Positions 24,037-35,459 of a stretch of 50,956 nt of DNA are shown piece by piece. The DNA lies in assembly GCA_023853785.1 (NCBI GenBank), contig JAJIRX010001030.1, positions 1-50,956 of the forward strand. Reading direction: 5' to 3'. Under the pieces are notes generated by a model that worked only from the letters and a program-made list of their open reading frames with translations, searched no databases and was not told where the DNA came from. Made by a program: the position numbers and the translations under genes. This DNA comes from Psilocybe azurescens. Lineage: Eukaryota > Basidiomycota > Agaricomycetes > Agaricales > Agrocybaceae. The stretch's first letter is position 1. Every line of letters starts with the position of its first letter.

Positions 24037-27000
24037 ATGGCACTGAAGCTTTTGGAAGACATTTATATGCGCTCTAGCTTGCCTATGCCTTTGAGAACAT
24101 CTTTCAAGCCTGAATTATTCCTTCCCTTTGCACCCTCTCTATCTGCAAAAGAAAAAGGGCTCGGCTGCCTAATGAAATGTGTGAGCATGACGAAGTTTTT
24201 TTCTCCCTCCTATTCAACCTGAATAAATGGCTCTCAGGTCCAGCCCAAAGGGGACAAGGGACCAACTTTCCAGTGGGCGAAATTTCTTCTTGCATCCAAA
24301 AAGATCGCAGATAAATTTTGGCTCACGGAGGCCAGTGCTGGTCTTGAAGAATTTAAAAGCCAGAAACAAGCGGGAGATACAACCCTCCTTGTTCATTTAG
24401 CCAAGTCTGCCGCCAAAACTACAAATTCTGCTAAATGCCTTTGCATGCTTTCCAACCTTGAGACAGCGGCTGCCAACTTGCTATTTATCAGGGAAAAGGT
24501 ATGTTTGGATGAAACACAGGCATCAGTTTGCTGACGTCTTTTCAATTTAGCAACAGTGGGTCATAGTCGATCAAATGGATGGCTGGGACACTGGTGGCTT
24601 CCAACATCCCCTTATATGTGCTGCTGCTGTATCACCGGTCTTTCTCCTGATTGATACAGTGATGTCCAGCTCAACCTTCATGAGGAGCGTCACCAAGGCC
24701 TTTCTTTTCTCACGTATGTTGATTATCATTTTCCAGAGCACTGATGTTGAGCATTTAACCTCAAGGCATGGGGGAACTCACTATTAAAACCGACTGAGCA
24801 CTTTGCCTCTGTCGAGAACGACCTGTGGGACCTTATCTTCAAGGTTGCTAACGGCGCTTCCCTCCAGGAAGAGCTGAAATGTTTTTTTTTTAACCTAGAT
24901 TTTACAGCGTTGGCCATTGAGGAAAGCAAAGAACCAATTACACTCACACTCCCTCTCGATGAAGGTGGCGTCTTTATTGAAACTCACATGACCCAGGCTT
25001 ATTTTAATTGTTCAAAAACATAGATGGAGAAGGAGATCCAAGGATGCAGACTTCTGGTTTTTGTCTTCAGGCTTCTTCTCAGAAAGTGAGTGTTGTTTTC
25101 AGAAAGTCTTCTTTCATTGTTGATTGTGGCTGGGCTTCATTGAACAGCTACAAATCCCCATGAAAGCATAGGCAGTGGCAAAGGCAGTTGTAAAGAAGTA
25201 CCGGTTACAAGGGAATTGCCCTCACTTCCACCACAATCTCATAAACGAAAAATTAAAGGAGATTTGTGTGTGGATGGTCCCCTAAGGCCAAAAAAAAAAG
25301 AAGTCCCAAAGTGATACGTTGGCTACTGGTGAGACTGAACGCTCTGTGAACTGAATTAATCCAACGGCTTTAACATTTCTCAGGGCAGCATGGACAGACA
25401 CTTTTGCAAGAGAACATTGTAAACCTAATAAATCCAGTAGGCCCTGTAATGGGAATTCAACACCAACCTGGTTTACTTGGAGACAACGATAACCCACTTG
25501 TAAGAACCGGGACTGGTGAATCCGCGATAAACATTCCCGAAATAGAACAGAGCAACCTAGACGAACAATCAGGTGAACACCTAACCAGGTTGAGAGTGCT
25601 GGACCTTTTTGACAAACAGTGGTTTTTAGAAATGGATACATCACTGAATAACAATATCAGCCCCCAGTTACTGCAAAAGAGACGTATGTTTCCTGATAAT
25701 CCTATCTATTTCAGAGAAACTGAAAAGACTTCTTGCCTGATAGGATTTCCAGAAAGTAAGGCGCCAAAGGAGGGAATTGATAAAGCCAAATCTATGAAGG
25801 CTTTTATCAAAAAAACTAAAGGTTACCATGAGCTAGATTGTGTGCCTGAGGATAGAGAACACAGCCAGCTCATGAAGACAAAAAAGAAAGAAAAAATCGA
25901 CTAGTATGTGACTGTCAATAAGCCCCTTCTTTTTTAAACATAATCATACAGAGAAGTCAACGACAAAGTTACTAGAGGCAGGACTAACTTCAAAAAATGC
26001 GCCACAGGCTGGGAAGGAACAAGCGCAAGGCATTGCCCAAAATATGGTCAAGTTGTATCAAGATTGGCCCAATGTATTAATCAAGAAGGAACCAAGGGAA
26101 AAGGTGAATTAAATATCTCATTCAAATGCGATCATTTCTAATGCTTCAATACAGAGGATTAAAGGCGATAAAGAATTCTGCTATCCATCCCTTAAATCAA
26201 ATATGGAGATGATTTTTTATACACCTGAGGCCCATGTATGATTCAATTTTGTCCCTTTAGTGCCTGCTGACAATAAATATGGCATCTATAGCTGCAGAAA
26301 GAGCTTTCATGGCTCTACAACCTTGGTGAAAACGCCACCAAAGTGAACAATGCACCTCTATATAAATCCAGCCCGGAAACTTCGTGCATATGCATAATTT
26401 CCCAAGACGTGTGGAAAGCTCTACCTCATTCAGAAAAACAGAAGCACATTTACAATAAAGAGGTCATTCTTGTTGACTCTGGGGCAGAAGATAGGACTTT
26501 TGATAAAGAACTCCTCCTTTCACTTACTGCAAGCATGACACGAGTCATTCCTGTCTATGGTATTCATTTATTTCAATCTCTCTCCAAACCTTATTCACTC
26601 CCGTGTAGACCATTCCATTGAGGACCATGACAAGAGATCTGTTGATGGGAACATGGATGTCTTGTATCACCATTCCAAGGACACCAGTGGTTTGATTTTA
26701 AATGCTCTGGGTGTTCCTACTACACTAGCCTTCCCCCCTGATATGTCCATTTCGACTGATGTGTGTGCGTTTGACGCCACTGTAGATCTTGCAAACTGCG
26801 AGAACGTAGTCTCATCAATACCCTCACTTGAGTATGCGTTTTCAAAGAATGTGGCCTTCAGCATTCAAATACAAGGTTTCAGACTTGCCCTGACGGCCTG
26901 TCAAGGTACAAGCATGTTATCAGTGGTTCTCAGCTCCTTTTTTGGCGACATTGAAGGCAGATTATAATGTTGGGGATAGCGAGACATTCCTGGTTGAGAA

Positions 27001-27940
27001 CTACAATGAAGAAATGCCACCTGGAAAACGTTGGGAGATAGAGGTCGTTCCGCTATCAGCTGGTTCAACGGTGTAAGCTTTTAAAATTATGAATAAATTC
27101 AGTAACCAATGTTTGAGTATACACAGATACATCCGGCCTTGCAGACCTCATGCCACTGTAAATATCCGTCATACTGTTTGCGAAGGTGGACACCTTTATT
27201 CTTGGTCAACTATTGTGGATACTTGCATTGGAATATTCCACAGTTTTGCGGTCAACCTTCCTCAGAACAGCAACAAAAGGATGTGGGCCTCACGAGAACT
27301 CCTCAGGAGAATTGTTACATATTTTCAAGTCCACTTCGTAGGAGGCATATCTCAATCAGGTATGAATACCCAGCTGCATAACTATCATGTCTTTGAATCA
27401 CATTCACAGACTTAGAACTTGGGCATCACATCCCTAACCTGACTGATTTTAACGAGATTGTTAAACTCCTTTGCTTCCTAAATGTGGTGACCCTTGGGCA
27501 TGTCATTTACCCTCCATTCTACGAAAAAGAGGGTGAGAACTTCAACAGTAGTCACCAGCAGCTGTTTTCCATTGCAAGATCAAAAGTGGAGGATATCCTG
27601 GAATACGTGGGAAACCAAGGTCGTGTTCTGGAAAGACGACATGGAGGTTGATTTTCGACCTCTTTTGAGACATATTTTGTCCAACAGGTTCGATGTCTAC
27701 TCCGACAGTGCATGAATGGCCTTAGCAATCAGGGTAGGAAGTACACTGCTACAATGATAAGAGAAGCACTTGCAGCCTCACTCGCCGGACATAAATGGTT
27801 TGGCAAAGAAGTGGCCAGGCAAAACAAAATTGGGTACCCATGTACTGGTTATCAATGGATATCTGATGAGGTTTACTCAATATCTGCGCGTGGCCTTGAA
27901 GGTGTGTTCCATTTTGTTCATTGATTGTATTTCTGACACG
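24037..27940 (+). pseudogene. Long spliced gene with degenerate JmjC-like C-terminal part
   Basis: Clean splicing is visible: exon 24037-24180, intron 24181-24237, exon 24238-24498 (FQWAKFLLASKKIADKFWL), intron 24499-24550, exon from 24551 (VIVDQMDGWDTGGFQHP). At 24739-24755 two stops interrupt a frame that otherwise continues AFNLKAWGNSLLKPTEHF. A Lys-rich NLS-like segment lies near 25285. Exon 25384-25903 is followed by introns 25904-25951 and 26104-26154, then exons with VWKALPHSEKQKHIYNKE and, from about 26618, LGVPTTLAFPPDMSISTD. 26970-27380 holds the cupin-like end: VVPLSAGSTV, an intron, then a YIRPCRPHATVNIRHTVCEG segment and GGHLYSWSTIVDTCIGIFH. 27420-27930 (DFNEIVKLLCFLNVV) closes the protein, with one TGA near 27650. 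This order resembles the large JmjC proteins multiplied in agaricomycetes, but a clear His-x-Asp pair is missing, so activity is unlikely. Confidence 0.5.
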
Positions 27941-29162
27941 GATTATTACAGGTGTCCCACAAGATCTAGGTGCTTACAATCTTGATTTTCCCACCAATCT
28001 TACCTATGATTGTCAAAACAAAGAGATGGAGCACCTTTTCAGTATCCTGGGGGTCTAGAAATAAGCCATTATTGTGCCTTTTGACCCGCCTTCAGTATTT
28101 GGTCAGTTTTAGACCATTCTATATACCCAAGTTTGTCAACATTAAGCCTGGCACCACAGTCTTACCAGAGCCCCTTTTCATATTACATATCTTATCTTCC
28201 ACATTTATGTACACACGACCGCAATCTCCAACCCTTGCCCTTTGACATTGACTTCTCTTTACCTTATGCACTGTACACGCCTGTAGCCCAGTCGGTCGTT
28301 CTATTGATATATTATGGTCCTGTCATTCTCCAAAACATCGCACAGTCATTAAATATATTTTTCCAATCCTTTATTTGTCCTTTGAATCCATGAAGATGGC
28401 CTTTGAAAGAACAATGTTCTGTATAACTCCAACGCAGAGATGCCACCTTGCACATCAGACTATGCCGGAGTTGTAGAGGTAAATATCATGCTGAAAATAG
28501 GGTTTCTGAGTTCCTGGTAAGTCTCAGGCACATTTCAGTCCCCAATTTAGGTGATCTAGCTGAACATATCACCATACAGTGTAGGCGCAGTATATTTCTT
28601 CCCAATATATGCACATTTTTTTATTACAGAAAAACTGGTTTTCAAAATCAAGAATGGCACCTCTTCTTCACCGCATAGTCCTGGATGTTGACTCAGAGGT
28701 TAAGATCTTGGCTGCTGTCCCCTCATGCTTGCTTTCTTTTATTAACACAGTACCCAAAGATTTCCAGGTTCTTTCTTTGACAGATGATGCTCCAGCAGCA
28801 TCAGTCGGTCTGCCTACTCTGACTCCTGGCGTCACTTGTTCGTCAACTAATAGGACAGTATCACCTGCAGTTTGTCATACTTTATACAAACACCAGCCTT
28901 GGGTGGTCAAAGGCCAGAAGACTTAGCAGGACACTTTTCAGGAAGAGCATTGATGACGCCAAACGACTGCTCTGCCGTGCACAAAACAAAACAAAAACCC
29001 ATGATAAACTGGAAAGAATGATTTAGGAACCTAAGACTTGAAGGTGTGGGGTGCAGATGGAAGTTGTATTGGAGGCTCTGAGGGTGCGCAACTAGGTTCT
29101 GAGAGCTATACCAGATGGAACTGACTAGGTGCGGTGAGGTTCAGTGATGTATGGCGAGGTGT
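27941..29162. other. Downstream region, possible last exons
   Basis: Small plus frames at 27970-28245, 28133-28393, 28448-28678 and 28609-28926. The last begins after a TTTTTATTACAG acceptor-like site and encodes MAPLLHRIVLDVDSEVKILA, so it could be a terminal exon of the preceding gene. No motif is recognised. 28930-29162 appears non-coding. Confidence 0.3.
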
Positions 29163-29485
29163 GCAGGACTAATAGTATGGTCAATGGTGCGGGCGATCGC
29201 CTCGGGTGTTTCAGTTAGGACTGCTTCGATATATGTGCATAAAACTAAAGGTAGTCTTTGATTCATACCGTTGATTAATAGGCCACATTACCCCTTAGTT
29301 GGTTTGCAAAGTTTACTACGCTTGTTGGCCCACTAGGAAGTGAAGCCTCACAGCCTAATAATCTGGTGTATCTCCTAACCTTTACTAGCATAATATACTA
29401 GCTTATTACAGATAATGATCGCAAAAATAAAGGCCTCTGTGTTTCACTATGAATTCGTAAGCTCAAACTGGTTTACACCCTTTCA
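29163..29485 (-). mobile_element. Inverted LTR 5' end (copy G)
   Basis: The reverse complement of the first ~320 bp of the LTR: it ends GGTTTACACCCTTTCA at 29485, the reverse of the LTR start, and matches copy B at 33641-33960. It is truncated at the left. It lies about 170 bp before the start of the first X-Y unit. Confidence 0.8.
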
Positions 29486-29829
29486 TCTCCCCCAACTAAA
29501 AGATGACTGTCCTCAGTTGATCGCTCACTTGGCTTCACTATTACTTTGGTTTTGTCTGAAGATACACCCATTTTGATTGCAAAGTACGGTTATTACAAGT
29601 TTATTTCACTTCCATCAGAGTTTGCTTTGTTCCAGTGAGAGAGCACCCCTGCAGAGTTATCTCATCCAGCAATCCCCTTTAATTATCCGTGATCGCTGTG
29701 GTTTTATTAATAGCCGCATTTATAAATAGACACGCAGATCACCATCTCATTAATGGACTTCTTTGGGTGTCAATTTAACTTTAGCCTTTCAGCGCTTCTC
29801 GATCGTCCATGCCGTACTCCTTTTTCTAC

Positions 29830-29836
29830 ATAAAAG
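29830..29836 (+). promoter_or_regulatory. TATA-like box of gene X copy 1
   Basis: ATAAAAG inside a ~185 bp upstream block (about 29655-29840) that is conserved in copy 2 (36684-36870), whereas the more distal flanks differ. The spacing to the start position (about 68 nt) fits a core promoter. Confidence 0.5.
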
Positions 29837-29897
29837 CTGGGGCGATTTGCTGGTTTGCAGTGCACCTACATCCCAGTTTTTCTACTTCTTCAATATC

Positions 29898-31833
29898 GTG
29901 TCTCTTGCTTCGCATGAACTCCTTTATCATCTTCAGAAAGCCTGGGAACTCACCCACGGATCCCCGTTCGCCGAGGGATCGACTGACGCATGAAGAGGCC
30001 ACCTCCATACTAGATCAAATGCAATCTCATCTGGTGAGCAATGTTACTTTACGCCTTATTTACTTTTTCATTTTCAACATTTTCTATTAGTCCAGCCACC
30101 TCCTCCAGTACAAGGACCAAGACTTTGAGGAATCCGAGTTTGCTATCAGTGTCGCCACACGCTTTCACAACACATTTTCTGGTTTGTGAGAGCGCAGTCT
30201 CTGACTTTTGAAATTTACCGGTGCTTCTTTCCCAGTAACCTGTTTTCCACTGTATGTCTTCCATCGCTTATCATTGCGATTTTTTGAAATTCAAGCTTTA
30301 ACCACTTCTTTTTAGAAGAACACGATCTGCTGGGATGTGAATAGTCTTGCCAGCGCTGCTTTTATTAGGTCTCCAGCAGCGACTATTCCACATAGAAAGA
30401 CTGACAAGGATATTTCTCCCACATCTGACACTCGGACCACCAGATCCTTGCCTCCTCGTCATGCTAAAGGTAAAGGTAAAGCTCATGCTGCTACCCCTCC
30501 TCCAGTTTCTCCCATTGTTGCCTCCCCGCCTCCACGTCTGATGGAAATACTGGAGATGATTACTCAGGCATCAGTCAATCGCTCCCGTGCCTACACCTCT
30601 TCTCTCATAGCAGGTCCAATCAGTGTTTGTCGATCCCCCATCTAAACAAAAATGTGGAATGGCTTTGTCAAGGATCACCCAGTGAGGCGTGAATGCCAAC
30701 CCATATGATCGCCAGAAATCGCGAGGCGATAGCTGCTCTCGAGGCAAACCCTGGTGAGCCTGTTCTGCGAGTGGCAAGTCCAGATGCCCCATCCATCACA
30801 CCTCAAGAGATGACGTAGATTGGTGAACACAAATCTATTGTAAGTTTTTCCAGTTTGTAAAATCTCTTTTCTTTTCCTGAGCATTTATACTGCAGCCCCT
30901 CATGGTGTGTGCTCAATGTGTATTGTCTGACAAGTCGTCTGCTTGTACATTCCGAGGACCTGGGGAACCGTACTTGCGGTCCCTGTCGGAAGCCCAAGCC
31001 CAAGCCTTGCTCCTTCCGCTCACCTCCCGCTGTCCAAGCTCGTCTCTACAATTGATATGCTCTGATGGGAGCTCTTTCTATCCTGGGTATGTATCAGCTA
31101 TTCTCTTGTTTGCTTTTCTCTACTTAACAGCTATTGCAGTCCTTCGCTCTCTATGTTACAATGTACAGGAGGCCCGTTGTCTTGAGGCTGCGGCGATCGA
31201 CCATGCGGCCCAACTACAGCTGCATACTCTTGCCCTGGAGTTTCGTCTCTCCGAGACGATACAGTCAATCACCCACAACTCCACAACTTCTGGGGAACCA
31301 CTGGTCACCTTGTTTGATGGACCCGAGTCGCTTCGACGGGCGGTCACCACTTTTTCTCTTTTGACAACCTTGAGGGTGAGGATACGCCACTTCACAACTT
31401 GTCTGACCTCCTGTGCACCATTCCGTCTCAATATTATCCCCAGCTCTTCCAATATCTTCAGGAGCACGGTTTTCTCAATGAGACTGGTAAATTCCATCTG
31501 CCCCAATCGTCAACTCCGGCTGACCTTCCCATGCTCGACTTGGAGGTAGAAGAGGTCCCTGCTCATGAGGAGTCGAGTGAGGGGGAGTCGAGTGAGGGTT
31601 CTACCAAATCTACATTTTCTGAGAGCAAGGAATATGGATCTGAGGAAGAAGAGTCAGAAGAAGAAGAGTCAGAAGAAGAGGCCGGCTCTTCTCAGTCTCG
31701 TATTCCCCCTTCGACAGGTCTGGAGAGTAGTGAAGGTAACTCTCCCTCCGAGGAGTCAGAGGATGATCTTCCTCTTGAAGTAATGATAAGTGCGGTGTGT
31801 GCGAGGGTTGTAGACTCCGTCTACAAGGCCTAA
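29898..31833 (+). pseudogene. Gene X copy 1 (Cys-cluster protein), decayed
   Basis: Its five-exon layout matches copy 2. Exons: 29898-30033, 30091-30181, 30316-30839, 30896-31086, 31169 onward. Introns: 30034-30090, 30182-30315, 30840-30895, 31087-31168. The start codon is GTG (29898) where copy 2 has ATG. Breaks against copy 2 include one extra G in GAGGGATC (about 29982), a TAG near 30816, a frame change around 30965 in the Cys cluster, a TGA near 31060 and one missing T in ACTTTTTCTC (about 31350). The last exon keeps AAAIDHAAQLQLHTLALEFR and an acidic Glu/Ser tail with an imperfect GAAGAAGAGTCA repeat. An inserted 648 bp LTR (31776-32423) replaces the original C-terminus with foreign codons up to a stop at 31833. 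Function unknown; see copy 2. Confidence 0.7.
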
Positions 31834-32423
31834 GGTTATGTTTGTAAGAAAATAGAGCGGAATGATTGAACACAGATGAAAATCGTCGAGTGTGAATTCA
31901 CTCCGAGGCGATGCGAGTTGATGTGAGGTGAAATTCAACTGAGGATTCCAGATGGAATCCTTTCGTATTTATACCTAATGTCTATCTACTCTAGATTGAA
32001 ATTTAATTGAAATTTAATACTAAGGAAACCAAGCCGTTCTTTATCTGCGAATGAGGAATGAAGAGAAGGAATAGAAACAAAAGTCAGCTGAACAGAAACG
32101 GGGGCAATTGAGGGCCAAGGTATGCGGCGCACGACTTTGCCTGTTATGGTTGGTCTTGACGTTGTGGCATATTGCGGCCTCCTACCGACGGGTTTGATGC
32201 CCAGTGAATCCGTTATCGTGTGTCGACTCCTGAGTATTGTGCAATTCGAAATATATTTTCGTTTGAATTATGGATGTGTTTGAAATATTGCCTCTTATCC
32301 AGTTCTTGTGTGATAAGGCGATAGGAGGGTATGTCGGAATGTGTTTCCATCCATGCAGCGTGGTCATGTTAATGTCTTGTGTTGCCTTGGCTTTCCGAGC
32401 TCATGCCTGTGTGGTTCCTCACA
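31776..32423. mobile_element. Solo LTR inserted in gene X copy 1
   Basis: Comparison with copy 2 shows 648 extra bases here, starting TGAAGTAATG and ending CCTCACA (TG...CA ends). CTCT occurs immediately before (31772-31775) and after (32424-32427). Sequence homologous to copy 2 resumes directly after (AAAAGGTGTGC versus AAAAAGGCACGC). It contains a TATTTATA stretch and the palindrome GGATTCCAGATGGAATCC. It is unrelated to the GATCGC-rich LTR. Confidence 0.75.
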
Positions 32424-32972
32424 CTCTTGCCAAAAGGTGTGCTATACTCATTGACTTCGAGTTTTTCTGCCTCTCGCCCTTCTTCTTGGGACTTATGTTT
32501 TATATGGCAATACATTTTTTTTTTTGTGCACGTTCGGCTTACTACCTAGGATATTTTTAGGGTTTCTTCCTATAGTAGTTTACTTTTCTCGCATAATTCT
32601 CTTGTAATGAAACTAATTTTCTTGGTCAGGTGAAGGCTTCCTTAAGAAAACAGGTTACATCAAGTATTTTTCAATTAATTGATGTTATATTTTTCCTTGT
32701 AGAAGCTTCAGTACGGCCTACTTTTACTTTTACTAATTGCTAAGTCACTTTGAAAACTATTAAAGAATCGCAAAAATTTTCTGAGTCTCTTATCCATGTG
32801 GTGATCGCTCTCACCCCAACTATAGATCACAACTCCGCAGTTGTGTAGGGATCACCAAGCAGTGCTGAAGTACGTTATCAGCCACATTTGACCACCAGTG
32901 ATTGCCGTTGGTTGTCTCTCAGGGTGATCCCCTTATTATGGAAAACTGTAAGGTTTAGGTGAACTGCAAGTC
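32424..32972 (+). other. Conserved X-Y spacer, copy 1
   Basis: Non-coding, yet clearly alignable with 38880-39409 in copy 2 (for example TTTTTAGGGTTTCTTCCTA, TGTAATGAAAC, and GGGATCACCAAGCA). It contains an ACAACT....AGTTGT hairpin (32829-32844) whose stem is identical in copy 2 while the loop differs, followed by GTGTAGGGATCACC. It probably holds the 3' end of X and the promoter of Y. Confidence 0.6.
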
Positions 32973-33172
32973 ATGGATATGACATTTTTTCACCTGTTCT
33001 GCACCTGGCTGAAGAGAGGATTGCTTTTGACTGTATTCCCCACACAGTTCAGTACTATTAGTGCACAATGAATGAGTATTATCACTTGGATGAGGACATG
33101 GTATTCCCACTTATTACACCATACAAGTTCAATAAAGATGTCTTTTGCCGTCCTGGTCATCGCTTTTACAGG
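32973..33172 (+). pseudogene. Gene Y copy 1, truncated
   Basis: It aligns with Y copy 2 through LAEERIAFDCIPHTVQYY and EYYHLDED, with a TAG between the two blocks and a frame change after the ATG (32973). After about 33172 the similarity ends, and Gypsy pol sequence on the opposite strand begins at 33200. The gene was therefore probably cut by that insertion or by a deletion. Confidence 0.6.
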
Positions 33173-33199
33173 TGATCGCCTTCACAGGCCTTAATATTT

Positions 33200-33640
33200 T
33201 TACTCATCCTCATCTGAGTGTAAAGGAGCATTCTCAAAGGCCATATCTTTGAAATGTAATGACTGGTCTTCAGTGCCATCTATTATTTTTCTTAGACATT
33301 GCTTGGCTATATCAATGAAGTCTAAAATAGAACTGGGGATCGCTATCTTCTCCCTCGCAGAATAAGGTACTACCCTAAAGGCTGCTGCTTTTCTCCATAT
33401 AACCGCTCCATTCATTTCTGCTACAATGTAAGAGCCTCCCCTAGTCCATCTTATCACAATCATAGGTCCTAGATATCTTGGCTTCAATTTGTTATTCAGC
33501 GAGGCTTCAACTCAAATCATAGTCTTTAATAACTGCCTGATTATCTCTTTTATACTGCAATAGGGGTTCATATTTTTGCTTATCCACATGAGCTCGCATA
33601 GAGTCTACATGTAGCTGATGTTTTTCTAAAACTTCAGTGT
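33200..33640 (-). pseudogene. Ty3/Gypsy pol C-terminal fragment
   Basis: Reading leftwards, about 33640-33520 encodes EKHQLHVDSMRAHVDKQKYE and YKRDNQAVIKDYD. Then 33487-33200 encodes MKPRYLGPMIVIRWTRGGSY, a VAEMNGAVIWRKAAAFRVVPY segment and an acidic end (HSDEDE). This order (R-x-K-x-D linker, then the PRYxGP module, then xAAFRVxPY) is the integrase C-terminal end of fungal Gypsy polyproteins. There is one break around 33490. The rest of pol is missing because an LTR starts at 33641. Confidence 0.85.
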
Positions 33641-35357
33641 TGAAAGGGTGTAAACCATTCTGAGCTTACAATTCATAGTGGGACACAGAGGCCCTTATTT
33701 TTGAGATCGTTATCTGTAATAAGCTAGTATATTATGCTAGTAAAGGTTAGGAGATACAGCCAGATTATTAGGCTGTGAGGCTTCACTTCCTAGTGGGTCA
33801 AAAAGCATAGTAAAATTTGCAAACCAACTAAAGGGTAGTGTGGCCTATTAATCAACGGTACGAATCAAAGACTACCTTTAGTTTTATACACAGATATCAA
33901 AGCAGTCCTAACTGAAACACCCGAGGCGATCGCCCGCACCATTGACCATGCTATTAGTCCTGCGCCAGGAGGAACTCCTAAGAAGTGGCCTTGGCTCTTA
34001 CAAGGGGTAACACCCATAAGTCCCTTACCAAGCGATCGCCAAGTGGTGGAAACCTTATTAATTAGCAAAAGTGATCCCTGTGCCCAGGCCTTGCAAAGGC
34101 TGTTCACTAAATAAGGTGATCAACTGCTGAGGGATCAGACATCGCTGCACCACACAGGAGATCGCCCTATGGACTGAATGTATTGGCAATTTAAATCTTG
34201 TCTACAACTCAGCATATGGTGGTTTACTAGATCCGACCATAATACTTGTGATCGCCCAGTCAGCGATTGCCACTTGATACTAGAGGTAACTTGCCTCATG
34301 ATAAGGGCACCTGCTGTTCCAGGAGGTCCTAAAACAATAGCAACTGTGCTTGGGAACCTTGACAGGGTTTCCTACGAAATATACCCCAAAGTAATCTAGT
34401 CCTGACATGCCTTCGCCGTGAACCATCTAATAAAATAAGTCAGGTGATTGCTACTCAAGAAGGTACTGCTGCATGGACAATGATATTATATTCAAATAAG
34501 TGCTGTATCCCAGGCAAACTAGTACTTTCCACTATTATAATTGGTGCAGCAAAGGCTATGCAGCACGCGGCCCATTTCATTCCTTTCCTCTTTTTCAGCT
34601 ATCACAAGCCAAGGTATTTATTTAGTCTATAAAAACAGCCCTGTATCTTAGAATAGGAACCAAGTAATCTACACCCCAGGTTTGATATCGGAATTTACTC
34701 TGAATAAGTTAATACTTCACGGACTAGTGATTTGTGTGAGAAGAGATCGAACACTACAGTTCACCTTAAGCAATTAGGGCGCTACCTGGTTTCGTGATTA
34801 TATTTAACGTCAGGTCTAGTAAGACTTGATAAATAGGCTTTTATAAGTCATCTGTGGACTGCCATGGGGATTGTTAAGTACGGGTTGGAACCCTATAAGA
34901 CTAGTGATCGCTCATAGTAACTAGGGACGACTGTCAGAGAAATCCGACTGTTCAGGACGTTGCCTATAGTAAACTAAGGACTGTGAACTAGTGTGCCCAG
35001 TTGCTTATAGAAACTAAGGATATACTACGTGGAAATACAGGCGATCGTTTATAGTGTTTGATAGTTTGAGTTTGGGTTTTACAAAGAGATATATTAAGTG
35101 TCCCGTGTACGCTAGCCCCAAAAAGTGATCCCCTTGATATTGGTGATCACCCTTGATATTTCAGTGCCTCGTGTGTACTCGCCCTGTCTAAAGGGCTCTC
35201 CAGCTATTAGTAATCACTCTTGAGCGATCGCCTCAGTCTGGACTAGTTATTGTAATAAGCCTTAAAGCTTACCCTCCCAGATCAAACTGATCAATATATA
35301 TTTGATTGGGGGTTGTGTATTGGGCAATTGCAAAGACACCCTGCCCTTAACATCTCA
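33641..35357 (+). mobile_element. LTR copy B, putative 5' LTR
   Basis: Starts TGAAAGGGTG and ends CATCTCA like copy A and is alignable along its length (1717 bp; shorter through small deletions). It contains the conserved TATAAAA at 34628-34634. A primer-binding-like site follows two bases later and Gypsy coding remnants lie downstream in the same orientation, so this copy looks like a true 5' LTR, unlike copy A. No target-site duplicate is apparent. Confidence 0.8.
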
Positions 35358-35359
35358 TC

Positions 35360-35374
35360 TGGAGCCCACCGCGG
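35360..35374 (+). promoter_or_regulatory. Candidate tRNA primer-binding site
   Basis: TGGAGCCCACCGCGG begins 2 nt after the LTR's CA end. TGG is the expected complement of a tRNA CCA end. The matching tRNA cannot be named from this window. Confidence 0.45.
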
Positions 35375-35459
35375 AGGAGGGTTAATACTAGATAAAGCAA
35401 AATTAGCCTGACATCGAGAAAAATAGTGATAAGCATTTTTCACCAAATACACTGCTATC

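Noticed and set aside
28270..28300. tRNA-like GTAGCCCAGTCGGT
   Set aside because: Only a D-arm-like string is present; no acceptor stem, anticodon arm or T-arm (GTTCRA) follows.
31650..31690. GAAGAAGAGTCA repeat as a separate microsatellite
   Set aside because: It lies in frame within the acidic tail of gene X and is explained by Glu/Ser coding.
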